DNA of 64,000 nucleotides from Bacillus sp. SKDU12 (GCF_010093085.1 NZ_MSRC01000001.1:124001-188000); one strand, 5' to 3'. Positions 1 to 9,630 are shown, numbered from the stretch's first letter. Numbers and translations are program-made. The notes: generated by a model from the letters alone, not told the origin.

Positions 1-442
1 GAACAGCGATTTGGTGAAGAAGTGATTCGGCATTTTTCAGCACTTTTGCCTCGCCTGAATCAAACAGCACAGCCTCCTGGAGCACGAGCACCACCCCGCG
101 TTCATCCCGTTTGGCTGTCATTTGGGCATTCAAATGGTTGTCTTTTATGTATGTATTTACTTTCTTGAATAGCTGATCCTGCTGATCTTCCTTCTTCTTC
201 TCATCAGCTGGCGAGGCATCCTTTTTTACTTTGGAGGTTTGGTCCGGCTGATGCCCGCCGTCTTCCTTTTGGATTGAATGAACTGCCGCTTTAAATTTTT
301 GCAGATCGATTTGGGACATAGAAAAAAGTAAAATAAAGAACACAAGGATCAAGGTGATTAAATCTGAAAAGGTCACAATCCAGCTTGATGAAGATTGGCT
401 GTTTTTCCCGCTTCCATTCCTTCTTTCTCTTCTAAGCTTCAT
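1..442 (-). CDS. motS: MotS, stator subunit B (partial, 3' end outside window)
   Basis: This is the N-terminal part of the sodium-type flagellar stator protein MotS (YtxE). The start codon at 442 gives MKLRRERRNGSGKNS, followed by one hydrophobic helix starting WIVTFSDLITLILVFFILLF. That helix contains the MotB/MotS motif with the Asp that carries the coupling ion. A charged Lys/Glu/Asp-rich linker follows, and the OmpA-like peptidoglycan-binding domain begins near the window edge. The first 11 bases overlap the end of motP, so the two are translationally coupled. The stop codon lies outside the window. MotPS forms a sodium-driven stator beside the proton-driven MotAB. Identification is confident; only about 147 residues are visible. 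Confidence 0.93.
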   Translation of the reverse strand, partial: MKLRRERRNGSGKNSQSSSSWIVTFSDLITLILVFFILLFSMSQIDLQKFKAAVHSIQKEDGGHQPDQTSKVKKDASPADEKKKEDQQDQLFKKVNTYIKDNHLNAQMTAKRDERGVVLVLQEAVLFDSGEAKVLKNAESLLHQIAV

Positions 443-1250
443 GTATAGATCCCTTTTTTGTTTTTGTTTGATTTGGATTCTTTTTCCATTCTTCCCGAGA
501 GCTGAAAACGACGAGCTGGCTTTCGAGATTGCGCGGGTTTTTTCCGGATTGAATTCCAATAATGCCTTCCACCATTACCTGCTTGATGAAGATTTCACTT
601 TCTGTTTTTTCGTCGAGCTTAGCAGCAATCGGGTTGAATACCATGTTTGCCAGCAATGAACCATACAAGGTTGTCAGAAGCGCAACAGCCATATTCGGTC
701 CAAGCATTTGCGGATCATTTAAATTTTTGAGCATCAGCACCAGTCCGACGAGTGTTCCGATCATTCCCCATGCCGGAGCGAATTCTCCCGCTTTTTCAAA
801 CACCCGCCGCCCTTTGCGGTGACGCTCCTCCATTGCTGCGACTTCTGAATCCATAACGAGCCGAATCGTTTCTTCATCCCAGCCGTCAATTGCTAAAAGC
901 AGTCCCTTTTTTAAGAAAGGATCTCTGATTCCCCGAGCCTGATCATCCAATGAGAGAAGCCCGTGCTTACGTGCATGATCAGATAGAGAAACAAAGGTTT
1001 TCACAAGGTCTTTCACATCGTCTTCCTTTCGGATAAATGCCTGCTTTAATACAGAGGGCGTTTTTTTCAGCTCTCTCGGCGGAAAGCTGATAAAAATAGC
1101 GGCGCATAGTCCTCCTGTTACGATAAAGAAAGAGGTCAGATCAAGAAATGAGCGGAAACCGCTTACTCCCGACCCTGAGATAATCCCGATAACAATCATA
1201 ATCATTCCTAGTACAAAACCAACAGGTGTAAGATAATCAAATCGTTTCAT
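432..1250 (-). CDS. motP: MotP, flagellar stator subunit A (sodium type)
   Basis: MotA/TolQ/ExbB-family membrane protein of 272 residues that pairs with MotS to drive flagellar rotation with sodium ions. It begins MKRFDYLTPVGFVLGMIMIV and has four hydrophobic segments: two near the N-terminus, and two around residues 150-200 containing the family motif AGEFAPAWGMIGTLVGLVLM. A charged cytoplasmic loop between them would contact the rotor. An ATG 24 bases further upstream is in frame, but the GGGGAG ribosome site at about 1258 fits 1250. The gene lies 64 bases downstream of ccpA, behind a terminator-like hairpin, so expression probably depends on read-through from ccpA. Confidence 0.95.
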   Translation of the reverse strand: MKRFDYLTPVGFVLGMIMIVIGIISGSGVSGFRSFLDLTSFFIVTGGLCAAIFISFPPRELKKTPSVLKQAFIRKEDDVKDLVKTFVSLSDHARKHGLLSLDDQARGIRDPFLKKGLLLAIDGWDEETIRLVMDSEVAAMEERHRKGRRVFEKAGEFAPAWGMIGTLVGLVLMLKNLNDPQMLGPNMAVALLTTLYGSLLANMVFNPIAAKLDEKTESEIFIKQVMVEGIIGIQSGKNPRNLESQLVVFSSREEWKKNPNQTKTKKGSIHEA

Positions 1251-1264
1251 CATTTCTCCCCATG

Positions 1265-1301
1265 AAAAAAGCAAGAATTCACCCTTAGAGGTGAAGCTTG
1301 C
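1265..1301 (-). terminator. Intrinsic terminator between ccpA and motP
   Basis: On the minus strand GCAAGcTTCACC and GGGTGAAtTCTTGC form a near-perfect stem with a short loop, followed by six T residues. It lies between the ccpA stop codon and the motP ribosome-binding site, so motPS is either expressed by read-through or controlled by this hairpin. Confidence 0.85.
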
Positions 1302-1314
1302 TCTCTTGTTTTTC

Positions 1315-2319
1315 TTATGACTTGGTTGACTTTCTCAGCTCTATACGGTGCGGCAGTTCGACGATGTGCTCTTCAACAGGCTCTTTATTCATGAGCTTTG
1401 TCAGCAATCTCATCGCGACGGCGCCTATATCATACGTCGGCTGAACAACGGTTGTAAGCTGCGGACGAACCATGAGGCTTAATCTCGTATTATCAAAGCC
1501 AATAATCTCAAGATCTTCAGGAATAGATAAGCCTTGATCCTGAGCCGCATGGATAATGCCGAGCGCCATTTCATCAGTTGCAGAAAGAATGGCTGTCGGT
1601 TTTTTGTCCAGACTCATCAAATGCTGAAGTGCTTCAAGGCCAGAATCATATGTGTAATCCCCTTCAGCGATAAACTGCTCATTAAAAGGAAGGTTTGTTT
1701 CTTCAAGCGCACGTTTGTAGCCTTGCAGTTTTTTCGAGCGATTGATCGGTTCTGTCATTGGCCCGGAAACGAATGCGATATCTGTGTGCCCTTTATCAAC
1801 CAATAGCTTCACAGCATCATAAATCGCCTGTTCGTAATCGATCGCAACCGACGGTGTTTCCCCCTGCTCTTCTACAGAAGCGGCAAGCACAATTGGCACT
1901 GGAGAACGCTTGAATTCCGCCACATGCTCGTCCGTAATGTTCCCTCCCATAAACACGATGCCGTCCACTTGCTTGCCGAGCATTGTATTTAAAAGGTGCA
2001 GCTCTTTCTCTGTATTTTGGTCAGAGTTGCTCAAAATAATATTGTATTTATACATTGTCGCGATATCTTCAATTCCGCGCGCAAGCTCTGAATAGAAAAT
2101 GCTTGAGATATCGGGAATGATGACACCTACAGTTGTTGTTTTTTTGCTTGCCAGCCCTCTTGCCACCGCGTTTGGACGGTAGCCGAGACGGTCAATGGCT
2201 TCCAAGACTTTTTTCCGCGTTGTCGGTTTTACATTCGGGTTGCCGTTCACGACACGGGAAACAGTTGCCATGCTTACATTCGCTTCTCTCGCTACATCGT
2301 AGATCGTAATATTGCTCAT
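1315..2319 (-). CDS. ccpA: CcpA, catabolite control protein
   Basis: LacI/GalR-family regulator of 334 residues, the master carbon catabolite regulator. With HPr-Ser46-P or Crh-P it binds cre sites. The N-terminal helix-turn-helix ([20 protein letters not shown], residues 4-23) and the hinge helix (about residues 46-57, [11 protein letters not shown]) are intact, followed by the periplasmic-binding-protein-like core. Length and sequence match B. subtilis CcpA almost completely. The ribosome site AAAGGAGTGG precedes the ATG. It is followed by motPS and preceded by aroA. In B. subtilis ccpA is mostly constitutive, with a second promoter inside aroA. Confidence 0.98.
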   Translation of the reverse strand: MSNITIYDVAREANVSMATVSRVVNGNPNVKPTTRKKVLEAIDRLGYRPNAVARGLASKKTTTVGVIIPDISSIFYSELARGIEDIATMYKYNIILSNSDQNTEKELHLLNTMLGKQVDGIVFMGGNITDEHVAEFKRSPVPIVLAASVEEQGETPSVAIDYEQAIYDAVKLLVDKGHTDIAFVSGPMTEPINRSKKLQGYKRALEETNLPFNEQFIAEGDYTYDSGLEALQHLMSLDKKPTAILSATDEMALGIIHAAQDQGLSIPEDLEIIGFDNTRLSLMVRPQLTTVVQPTYDIGAVAMRLLTKLMNKEPVEEHIVELPHRIELRKSTKS

Positions 2320-2509
2320 CCTAAAACCACTCCTTTTACTGGATACACTTATCCTTATCTATAGCATAAACACTTTATGTAGAGAAATGTCATAACGTCC
2401 GAATTTATGTCGTTTATGATTTGTAAGCGTAAGTCAGTAGTTTACATTATTTTTCATTATTCCTCAAATTTAAATACTTCTCATGAAATTATACACGTTT
2501 TTATAGATG

Positions 2510-2524
2510 ATGAAAACGTATACG
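2510..2524. promoter_or_regulatory. cre-like site upstream of ccpA (weak)
   Basis: ATGAAAACGTATACG fits 14 of 15 positions of the cre consensus WTGNAANCGNWNNCW; the last base fails. It lies in the aroA-ccpA gap about 190 bases before ccpA. The match could be chance in AT-rich DNA, so the call is tentative. Confidence 0.3.
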
Positions 2525-2556
2525 TAGATTTTATAACTAATTAAACAAGAAAGCAT

Positions 2557-2584
2557 AAAAAAAGACCGCAGATGCGGCCTTTTA
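2557..2584 (-). terminator. Terminator after aroA
   Basis: On the minus strand GGCCGCA-tc-TGCGGTC forms a stem with one G-T wobble and is followed by seven T residues, immediately downstream of the aroA stop codon. Confidence 0.85.
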
Positions 2585-2592
2585 AAGGTCAA

Positions 2593-3669
2593 TTAAGCAT
2601 TGACTTTCACCATAGGTTTCAGTTCATCCAACCATTTTTCGAATTCAGGAATCGCCATTTGCTGAGCAGAGTCAGAAAGCGCAACTGATGGATCCGGGTG
2701 AACCTCAGCCATTACGCCATCTGCGCCAATCGCTAAAGCAGCTTTAGCTGTCGGAAGCAAGAGGTCGCGGCGGCCAGTTGAATGTGTCACATCAACAAAG
2801 ACCGGCAAATGTGTTTCTTGTTTCAGAATCGGCACAGCGGAAATATCCAATGTGTTTCTCGTCGCTGTTTCGTATGTTCTGATTCCGCGCTCACAAAGGA
2901 TAATTTGATCGTTTCCTTGTGACATGATGTATTCAGCAGCATTGACAAATTCAGAGATTGTTGCAGCAAGCCCTCGCTTCAGAAGCACTGGTTTTTTCAC
3001 TGCGCCGGCTGCTTTCAGCAACTCGAAGTTTTGCATGTTGCGCGCTCCGATTTGAATGACATCAATGTAGTCCAGCGCTTCTTCGATATGAGCCGGCGTT
3101 ACGATTTCACTGATCACAGCCAAATCAAATTCGTCCGCTACACGTTTTAAGATTTGAAGGCCTTCAACACCAAGCCCTTGGAAATCGTATGGGCTCGTAC
3201 GAGGCTTAAAGGCTCCTCCGCGCAATATTTTAATTCCTTGTTTTTTCGCAGCTGCCGCCACTTCAGCCACCTGCTCGTAGCTCTCTACCGCACATGGGCC
3301 AACAATGAATCTTTGCTGGCCGTCTCCAATTTTTTCACCTTTGATATCTACGATTGTATCTTCCGGTTTTTTCTTACGGGAGACAAGCAGCGCTTTGCTG
3401 TGATCTTCTTCCTGAAGCTCTAAACCTGCTTTGAATATTTCTTTAAAAATGTGCTGGATGGTAGAATTTTCGAACGGGCCGTTATTGTTTTCAATGATAT
3501 TGTTTAACATTGTGCGTTCTCTGACAGGATCAAACCGGTTAACACCCTGCGCTTCCTTCGCTTTACCAATCTCTTTCACAACATTGCCGCGTTCGTTGAT
3601 TAATTTTAGAATTTGTAGGTTTAATTCGTCTGCTTTCTGCCTTAGTAGGTCTAACTCTGTGTTGCTCAT
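2593..3669 (-). CDS. aroA: AroA (AroG), chorismate mutase-DAHP synthase
   Basis: Bifunctional shikimate-pathway enzyme of 358 residues. The first ~90 residues are an AroQ-type chorismate mutase (starts [20 protein letters not shown]), which in this family also acts as the feedback-sensing domain. The rest is a DAHP synthase of the KDO8P-synthase-like class, with [27 protein letters not shown] and [13 protein letters not shown] as phosphoenolpyruvate and metal-binding motifs. It condenses PEP with erythrose-4-phosphate. An ATG eight codons further upstream is in frame, but 3669 gives the known family length. It is a single transcription unit with its own terminator, just upstream of ccpA. Confidence 0.97.
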   Translation of the reverse strand: MSNTELDLLRQKADELNLQILKLINERGNVVKEIGKAKEAQGVNRFDPVRERTMLNNIIENNNGPFENSTIQHIFKEIFKAGLELQEEDHSKALLVSRKKKPEDTIVDIKGEKIGDGQQRFIVGPCAVESYEQVAEVAAAAKKQGIKILRGGAFKPRTSPYDFQGLGVEGLQILKRVADEFDLAVISEIVTPAHIEEALDYIDVIQIGARNMQNFELLKAAGAVKKPVLLKRGLAATISEFVNAAEYIMSQGNDQIILCERGIRTYETATRNTLDISAVPILKQETHLPVFVDVTHSTGRRDLLLPTAKAALAIGADGVMAEVHPDPSVALSDSAQQMAIPEFEKWLDELKPMVKVNA

Positions 3670-3867
3670 TTTTTTCATCCTCTCCCTGCACATTCAATTT
3701 GTATTTTGTGGTTATCATGCATCTTACTATAAGTAATTCCAAATGGAAATACTGAAATACAAAAAATTTTATAAAAACTTCACTTTATTACCCAAACGCT
3801 TTTAAGTGATAAAGTAATCTATGAAATTATCCTACATGATGTGAGGGTAATGTTCAAGGTTTTTTTC

Positions 3868-3903
3868 AAAAAAAAAAGCGCCAGAATATATCTGGACGCT
3901 CTT
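3868..3903 (-). terminator. Terminator after ytxGHJ
   Basis: AGCGtCCAGA-tata-TTCTGGcGCT followed by ten T residues on the minus strand, directly after the ytxJ stop codon. Confidence 0.9.
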
Positions 3904-3905
3904 TT

Positions 3906-4232
3906 CTATGATAAATGCTGCTCAATGGCCGCTTCTGTAATTTGTGAATGTGAGGTATGCCACTTCACTTCACCGTTTTCGATAACAAAAACCTGAGGGC
4001 TTTCGTGCTTTACGCCATATGTTTCTGCGATGAAATTTGACAGCGGCCGGGCATTTTGCACTTGCAGATAGTAAGCCCGCACATCCTCATGCTGATTTGC
4101 AAAGGCATCGAATTCTTGGAATGCCGCCTGGCTGATCGGACATGTCATACTGTGTTTAAAGAAGACGAAGATGCCTTCCTGTCCTGCAATCCGTTTGAAT
4201 TCTTCCTCAGATTGAATGAGCTGTTTTGCCAT
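3906..4232 (-). CDS. ytxJ: YtxJ / BrxC, monothiol bacilliredoxin
   Basis: Thioredoxin-fold protein of 108 residues in the DUF2847 (YtxJ) family. The motif TCPIS around residues 30-34 is the single-cysteine bacilliredoxin active site; the family is described as removing bacillithiol from mixed disulfides (BrxC). The fold reads as expected: strand IFVFFKHS, the active-site helix, and a conserved Pro strand in ESPQVFVIENG. It is the last gene of ytxGHJ, 22 bases after ytxH. The upstream sigma-B promoter places it in the general stress regulon, in line with a thiol-protective role. Confidence 0.92.
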   Translation of the reverse strand: MAKQLIQSEEEFKRIAGQEGIFVFFKHSMTCPISQAAFQEFDAFANQHEDVRAYYLQVQNARPLSNFIAETYGVKHESPQVFVIENGEVKWHTSHSQITEAAIEQHLS

Positions 4233-4254
4233 GATTCAAGCTCTTCCTTCCTGC

Positions 4255-4710
4255 TTAGCGATTGATATGCTCAGCCTGTTTTTTTGCATCTTTCAGTTCG
4301 TCTTTTACATCTTCTTTCTTTTGGAGAACTTGGTCTTTTGTTTCGTCGGCAGCCTGCATTGCTTCTTCTCTCATATCTTGCATGGCAGTCGATGAATCCG
4401 TTTTTCCTGATTTGGAACGGTCTCTTAAATCCTTGACCTTGTTCATGATCTGCCCTGACTGATCTGCTACAAGCTGTGTGATGTTAGATGTTTTATCTTT
4501 TGCAATGCTGACATATTGCGTGCCTTTTTCCTTCGCATCTGCTGTCATTTTGTCAGTTTTGTCACGCAAAGCTACAGCTTGACTGCCAAGATCGTCGCGA
4601 AGTTCTTTGCCTGATTTAGGCGCTAGAAAAAGAGCGGTTGCGGCACCGACGATTCCCCCGACTAATGTTCCGATTAAAAAGTCTTTACTATTCATTCCAT
4701 CTTTACTCAT
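4255..4710 (-). CDS. ytxH: YtxH, general stress protein with membrane anchor
   Basis: Protein of 151 residues. Residues about 8-30 (FLIGTLVGGIVGAATALFLA) form a glycine-rich hydrophobic segment followed by PKSGKELRDDL, the signature of the YtxH/GvpP-like family. The rest is a highly charged, Lys/Asp/Glu/Gln-rich amphipathic region with coiled-coil character and no catalytic motif. It is the middle gene of ytxGHJ, 28 bases after ytxG. The molecular function is unknown; induction by stress is inferred from the operon promoter. Confidence 0.9.
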   Translation of the reverse strand: MSKDGMNSKDFLIGTLVGGIVGAATALFLAPKSGKELRDDLGSQAVALRDKTDKMTADAKEKGTQYVSIAKDKTSNITQLVADQSGQIMNKVKDLRDRSKSGKTDSSTAMQDMREEAMQAADETKDQVLQKKEDVKDELKDAKKQAEHINR

Positions 4711-4738
4711 CCTTATTCCTCCTTATCATATTTTTCTC

Positions 4739-5161
4739 TTACAAAGCTGATTTTTTCTTTTGCTTCCATTTCTCCCAAATTTCCATTGCTGCTTGACTCC
4801 ATGTGACAACTTGATTGATCTTGTCTTGGTTTTCCCTCACTGATGCTGATACAGACCCTGCCGCCTGTTTCATAGATGTATTGAACTGCTGTACAGAAGT
4901 TCCCACCCCTTGAACAGCATGAACGACCGTATTCAGCTTTTCAGATTTTTCTTGGATATCTTCAGCCAAGCGGTTTGTCTTATGTAAAAGCTCAGCTGTT
5001 TCAATTGTGATGCCTTTCATTTGTCCCTCCAGCCCTTCGAGAGTGGATGCGACATTTTTCAGAGTCAGCTGCAGTGACTTCAGTGTTTTAGACAAGTAGA
5101 TCACTAATACTAGAAATGCGACTGCGATAAGTGCAACGCTTAAGTAAAGAATTATAATCAT
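4739..5161 (-). CDS. ytxG: YtxG, DUF948 stress protein
   Basis: Protein of 140 residues starting with a single transmembrane segment ([20 protein letters not shown]). A long alpha-helical heptad-like region follows ([20 protein letters not shown] onward), typical of DUF948. The topology suggests an N-terminal membrane anchor and a cytoplasmic coiled coil. It is the first gene of ytxGHJ, with a good ribosome site (GGAGGTTTGAG) and a recognisable sigma-B promoter upstream. No enzymatic motif is visible and its function is not established. Confidence 0.9.
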   Translation of the reverse strand: MIIILYLSVALIAVAFLVLVIYLSKTLKSLQLTLKNVASTLEGLEGQMKGITIETAELLHKTNRLAEDIQEKSEKLNTVVHAVQGVGTSVQQFNTSMKQAAGSVSASVRENQDKINQVVTWSQAAMEIWEKWKQKKKSAL

Positions 5162-5194
5162 CTCAAACCTCCTTGCTGCAGGATATACTGCTGT

Positions 5195-5219
5195 TTACCC
5201 GTTTGCTTAAATCATAAAC
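5195..5219 (-). promoter_or_regulatory. Sigma-B promoter of ytxGHJ
   Basis: On the minus strand GTTTAT is followed after 13 bases by GGGTAA, close to the sigma-B consensus GTTTAA-N12/14-GGGTAT. It lies about 35 bases before the ytxG ATG. The operon is known in B. subtilis as sigma-B and sigma-H controlled; I did not identify a sigma-H site with confidence. Confidence 0.75.
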
Positions 5220-5294
5220 ATGTGTATTGGGCTGTATACATATTATTCTCCATTATGTAAGAAAATCCTTTATCAAGGTTTTCATCAGATAAAT

Positions 5295-5320
5295 AAAAAG
5301 CAGTGAAAACACTGCTTTTT
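5295..5320 (-). terminator. Terminator after murC
   Basis: AAAAAGCAGTG-tttt-CACTGCTTTTT, a symmetric hairpin with T runs on both strands, abutting the murC stop codon. Confidence 0.85.
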
Positions 5321-5321
5321 A

Positions 5322-6620
5322 TTATGCCATGACGTTTTCGTAGGCTCTCATATATTTTTGGATATCTCCTGCCCCCATAAAGATGAGAACGGCTTTTTCA
5401 TGAGCTTTTAAAACAGATGTATCATCTTCTTCAATCAGCTTTGCATGATGGATTTTTCCCTGCAGGTCTCCGATCGTCAGCTTTCCTGCATTTTCCCGTG
5501 CTGAACCGAAAATATCGCATAAATACACACAGTCAGCTCCGCTTAGGCTTTCAGCGAATTCGTCAAGGAATTGCTGCGTCCGTGTGAAAGTATGAGGCTG
5601 AAATACAGCAACGATTTCACGATCGGGGTATTTCTGTCTTGCCGCCTCAATCGTTACCTTTATTTCTGTCGGGTGATGAGCGTAGTCATCAATTAACACT
5701 TGATTTCCGAGCTGTTTCTCATTGAATCTTCGTTGGACGCCGCCAAATGATTTGAGGGCATGTTTAATGATGCTCGAGTCAATCTCTTCATAATGGCATA
5801 ACGCAATGACCGCCAATGAGTTTAACACATTGTGGCTGCCGTACGCCGGAATATAAAACGTGTCATAGAATGTATTGCGGACAAACACATCGAAAGTTGT
5901 CCCTTCCGTGCTTTTTACGATGTTTCTGGCTTGAAAATCATTTTCTTCCCCAGTTCCGTAATACACAACCGGGACGTTCGCATGGATTTTCGGAAGATGC
6001 TCATCGTCTCCGCAGGCGATAATGCCTTTGTTGACTTGCAGAGCCATCTCTTGGAAAGCGTCAAACACATCGTCAATGCTTGAGAAGTAATCAGGATGGT
6101 CAAAATCAATATTCGTCATGATCGCGTAGTCTGGCTGATAGCTTAAGAAATGGCGGCGGTATTCGCACGCTTCAAACACAAAGTATTCGCTGTTTTCATT
6201 TCCTTGGCCTGTTCCGTCCCCGATTAAAAAAGACGTCGGTTTTGCGTTTTGTATCACATGAGCCAGCAAACCCGTAGTCGACGTTTTGCCGTGTGCGCCC
6301 GTAACGGCAACACTCGTGAATTTTTTCATGTAGTCGCCTAAAAACTTATGATAACGTATCACCGGAATTCCGTCAGACATAGCTTTTTCAATTTCAGGAT
6401 GCGTGTCTGGGAATGCGTTTCCAGCGATAACTGTCATGCCAGGTTTGATATTATCTGCGCTAAAAGGAAGGATTGTAATATTTCTTTTTTCAAGCGCTGT
6501 TTGCGTAAAAATAAATTTTTCGATATCCGATCCTTGGACAGTATATCCATTATCATGAAGTATTTGGGCAAGCGGACTCATACCGGTCCCTTTTATTCCA
6601 ACAAAATGATAAACAGTCAT
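5322..6620 (-). CDS. murC: MurC, UDP-N-acetylmuramate-L-alanine ligase
   Basis: Cytoplasmic Mur ligase of 432 residues that adds L-Ala to UDP-MurNAc, the first amino acid of the peptidoglycan stem. The N-terminal Rossmann domain starts [14 protein letters not shown]. The ATP loop is [14 protein letters not shown] (around residues 108-121). The central domain ends near [12 protein letters not shown], and the C-terminal domain contains [10 protein letters not shown], the conserved MurC motif. Length is normal. The ribosome site TTGGAGGT precedes the ATG. sftA lies 256 bases upstream in the same direction. That gap has no clear promoter but holds a GC-rich patch at about 6681-6715. Confidence 0.98.
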   Translation of the reverse strand: MTVYHFVGIKGTGMSPLAQILHDNGYTVQGSDIEKFIFTQTALEKRNITILPFSADNIKPGMTVIAGNAFPDTHPEIEKAMSDGIPVIRYHKFLGDYMKKFTSVAVTGAHGKTSTTGLLAHVIQNAKPTSFLIGDGTGQGNENSEYFVFEACEYRRHFLSYQPDYAIMTNIDFDHPDYFSSIDDVFDAFQEMALQVNKGIIACGDDEHLPKIHANVPVVYYGTGEENDFQARNIVKSTEGTTFDVFVRNTFYDTFYIPAYGSHNVLNSLAVIALCHYEEIDSSIIKHALKSFGGVQRRFNEKQLGNQVLIDDYAHHPTEIKVTIEAARQKYPDREIVAVFQPHTFTRTQQFLDEFAESLSGADCVYLCDIFGSARENAGKLTIGDLQGKIHHAKLIEEDDTSVLKAHEKAVLIFMGAGDIQKYMRAYENVMA

Positions 6621-6876
6621 AATTGTACCTCCAACAAACGTCTATCTGTTCCCCAGTATATGACGCTCATTTCAATTTGCGACCGCGGCGGCTGAAAAGC
6701 ACCCCCTAGCGGCGTATTTTTATATGTTTTGTTATGTTCAGTATCCGGTTATTTCTTTCTGATTAAACCTGAATATCAAGATTTGTCTATGCGTATCTGC
6801 TGTGAAGCGAAATAGCATAGCAGTTAAATGCTCTAAACACTATCATACCATGTTTAATGTGAAAATGAACCCAATA

Positions 6877-9630
6877 TTATTCGTTTATTAAATCACTTGC
6901 TGTGATCAGGACCTCCCGCGGCTTGCTTCCTTTTGCCTCCGAGATCATGCCTTCCGCTTCCATCATATCAATCAGCCTTGCCGCACGATTATACCCGATT
7001 CTGAATCTTCTTTGCAGGCTTGAAGTGCTCGCGCTGTTTTGCTCAACAACAAACTCACACGCTTCGTCAAACAGTTCATCCTCTTCTTTCAAGGCTGATC
7101 CTTGTCTTACAAGCTCTTCTTGTTCAAATAAATAGGTTGGCGGCATTTGCGCTCTAACATGGGAAACAACCCGGTCGATTTCACGGTCTGACACAAAATT
7201 ACCTTGCAGACGGACCGGTTTTCCCGAGCCGTTTTCTAAAAAGAGCATGTCTCCTTTTCCGAGAAGCTTTTCCGCACCGGCAATGTCAATAATCGTTCGG
7301 GAATCAACCTGACTCGAAACAGAAAATGCAATTCTCGTCGGGATATTCGCCTTAATCAGACCAGTAATGACATCGACTGACGGCCGCTGAGTCGCAACGA
7401 GCAGATGGATTCCGCAGGCTCTGGCTTTTTGGGCAATCCTCGCAATGCTCTCTTCGACATCATTCGGAGCCACCATCATCAAATCAGCAAGCTCATCAAT
7501 TACCACAACTAAATAAGGCAGCTTTTCACCTGTCTGATGATCGGCTGTTAATTGATTAAAGCGGTCAATGTCGCGTACGCCGGAATGGGCAAACAGCTCA
7601 TAGCGCCGCTCCATTTCCTCAACCGTCCATTTTAAAGCAGCAGTAGCCGCTTTAGCGTCCGTAATAACTGGGCTCACGAGATGAGGAATTTTGTTGTAAG
7701 GGGCAAGCTCTACCATTTTCGGATCAATCAGCAGCACCTTTACCTCACTCGGGTCAGCTTTATAAAGCAGGCTGACTAACATTGTATTGATACATACGCT
7801 TTTTCCCGAGCCCGTTGCACCGGCAATCAAGCCATGCGGCATTTTCTTTAAGTCGATAACGACAGGGTTTCCCGAGATATCCAGTCCCAGGGCAGCCGTG
7901 AGCGGCGACTTGCTTGTCCTGAAAGCTGAACTGCGAATCATCTGACGCAAATCAACCATCTTGCTCGTACGGTTCGGCACTTCTATTCCGATCGTGTTTT
8001 TCCCCGGAATCGGCGCTTCAATCCGAATATCTCTTGCAGACAGGCTGAGTTTAATATCATCAGATAAGTTGGTGATTTTATTCACCTTTACGCCTGGTTC
8101 AGGATGCACTTCAAATCTCGTGACAGACGGCCCCTGAGTCACATGGACTACTGTGGCGCGGACATTGAAATTTTTCAGCGTCAAGTCAAGAAGCTGACGC
8201 TGTTCCTCGATCCACTCTGTATCGTCCTGAACTTGCGCCGGCGGAACATCAAGCAGGGCAACATTTGGAAACACATAGCTGCCGCGGCGATCTTCAGCTT
8301 TTTGCTGTTTATGTGTATCTCTTTTCAGCATCATAACATTAAAAGGAACGGATGGCCCTTTTTGAGTTGATGTGCTTCGTTCAGTCCGTTTTTCCTGCAT
8401 GGCAGGCCTTTTTTGCGGTTCCTTTATCGTCTCATATGTTTCCTGCCGGTTTGCATCGGCTTCAGAAAACTCTTGCTCCAGACTGTCAGGCTGAACAGCT
8501 TCTTCCGGACTGTCGTGCTGATTATTTATTATGCTGTCTAATGGCTCGTCTGATTCTATGGCATCCGTTTCTGCTTGAGCCAGGGCTTCAGATGGTGAAA
8601 GCTCATCATCAGTAAATAAAGATGGCTCGTCTGTTTGTTCTTCTTGAACAGCTGGAGCCTCAGCTGCTGCGATTTCGTGATGATTGTTTACAGAGCTGTC
8701 TGACCGTTCTTCTGACACTTCAGCCCTAGACAACACCTCTGTCAAAGACTCAGGTGCTGGCTGCTCTTCATCATGTTCAGCGCGAAATCCAGATTCTTCC
8801 ACTTCCTCTGGCTGCAGTTCCTTTTGTTCTTCTGCAACACGGCTTAAAAGGTCTTCTTGCGCCTCAGTCACCTGATCTGTCAGCATCTCAGGTTCTGCCT
8901 GCTCTTCAGTTTGTCCTGCCCGGAAGAAAGGTTCCTCTTGTTCCGGCTGCTGAACGTCGTCAGCAGCCGGAACTCTCTTATCTAATGGCTCGTCTGCCGG
9001 GTGCTGTGTCAGCATTTCATCATGCTCTGCTGCCGTTCCATTTGAAACGCGAGAAGGCTGCTCTTCGAATTGATTATCCGGGAAGAAACGTTCTTCTTTC
9101 ATGTCCTGCTTCGGTCTGTCTGAAGCAGTATAGCCGTGTTCACGTTCGATCTCTTCGGACAGCAATGTTACTTTCTCTTTTACAGATTTGTCCTGCACCT
9201 TCATTGCTTCAGAAGGCTGTTCCTTTTTGACGGATGGTTTTTGATTGAATCCATATATAGGCGAAGGAATATTTGTCGGTTTAAACGGTTTCTTCGCCGG
9301 TTCAGATGTTTGATATGTATGTTGCTCTTTTACATCTTTGGATCGTTCTCTGTATGGTGCAGCGCTGGGACGAGCTGCGGGTTTCGGTTCATCCGATGGT
9401 GCGTGGCGCCTTTTTAAATCTTGATTTTTATATCCGTCAGGCACGATTGGAAAACGGAATTTGCCTTTTGGATATTCATAATATATTTTAGGATCTTCCA
9501 ATCTTTTTACTTGTCCTTCAGAATGATGTGTCTCTTGCTGCTGCGGAATTTGAGCGGTTTTTGTCTCCTGTTCATTATCCTTTTCACTTTCGCCTAAAAA
9601 CAAATCAAAAAATTTATGAAGCCAACTCAT
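6877..9630 (-). CDS. sftA: SftA (YtpT), septal FtsK-family DNA translocase
   Basis: Soluble FtsK/SpoIIIE-family translocase of 917 residues that moves trapped chromosomal DNA away from the closing septum. Unlike SpoIIIE it has no N-terminal transmembrane domain; it starts MSWLHKFFDLFLGE. Residues about 60-420 are a low-complexity acidic linker rich in Glu, Gln, Pro and Ser with imperfect repeats. The motor has Walker A GATGSGKSVC near residue 603, Walker B VVVIDELADLM, and a C-terminal gamma winged helix (SSLQRRFRIGYNRAARLID) for polarity-sequence recognition. From memory the 168 protein is about 952 residues, so this linker is shorter. The best ribosome site (AGGGAG) is unusually far, about 13 bases, from the ATG. 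Confidence 0.96.
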   Translation of the reverse strand: MSWLHKFFDLFLGESEKDNEQETKTAQIPQQQETHHSEGQVKRLEDPKIYYEYPKGKFRFPIVPDGYKNQDLKRRHAPSDEPKPAARPSAAPYRERSKDVKEQHTYQTSEPAKKPFKPTNIPSPIYGFNQKPSVKKEQPSEAMKVQDKSVKEKVTLLSEEIEREHGYTASDRPKQDMKEERFFPDNQFEEQPSRVSNGTAAEHDEMLTQHPADEPLDKRVPAADDVQQPEQEEPFFRAGQTEEQAEPEMLTDQVTEAQEDLLSRVAEEQKELQPEEVEESGFRAEHDEEQPAPESLTEVLSRAEVSEERSDSSVNNHHEIAAAEAPAVQEEQTDEPSLFTDDELSPSEALAQAETDAIESDEPLDSIINNQHDSPEEAVQPDSLEQEFSEADANRQETYETIKEPQKRPAMQEKRTERSTSTQKGPSVPFNVMMLKRDTHKQQKAEDRRGSYVFPNVALLDVPPAQVQDDTEWIEEQRQLLDLTLKNFNVRATVVHVTQGPSVTRFEVHPEPGVKVNKITNLSDDIKLSLSARDIRIEAPIPGKNTIGIEVPNRTSKMVDLRQMIRSSAFRTSKSPLTAALGLDISGNPVVIDLKKMPHGLIAGATGSGKSVCINTMLVSLLYKADPSEVKVLLIDPKMVELAPYNKIPHLVSPVITDAKAATAALKWTVEEMERRYELFAHSGVRDIDRFNQLTADHQTGEKLPYLVVVIDELADLMMVAPNDVEESIARIAQKARACGIHLLVATQRPSVDVITGLIKANIPTRIAFSVSSQVDSRTIIDIAGAEKLLGKGDMLFLENGSGKPVRLQGNFVSDREIDRVVSHVRAQMPPTYLFEQEELVRQGSALKEEDELFDEACEFVVEQNSASTSSLQRRFRIGYNRAARLIDMMEAEGMISEAKGSKPREVLITASDLINE

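Noticed and set aside
8754-9230. 158-codon open frame on the plus strand inside sftA
   Set aside because: It is antisense to the repetitive acidic linker of sftA, whose biased codons leave the opposite frame free of stops. It has no ribosome site.
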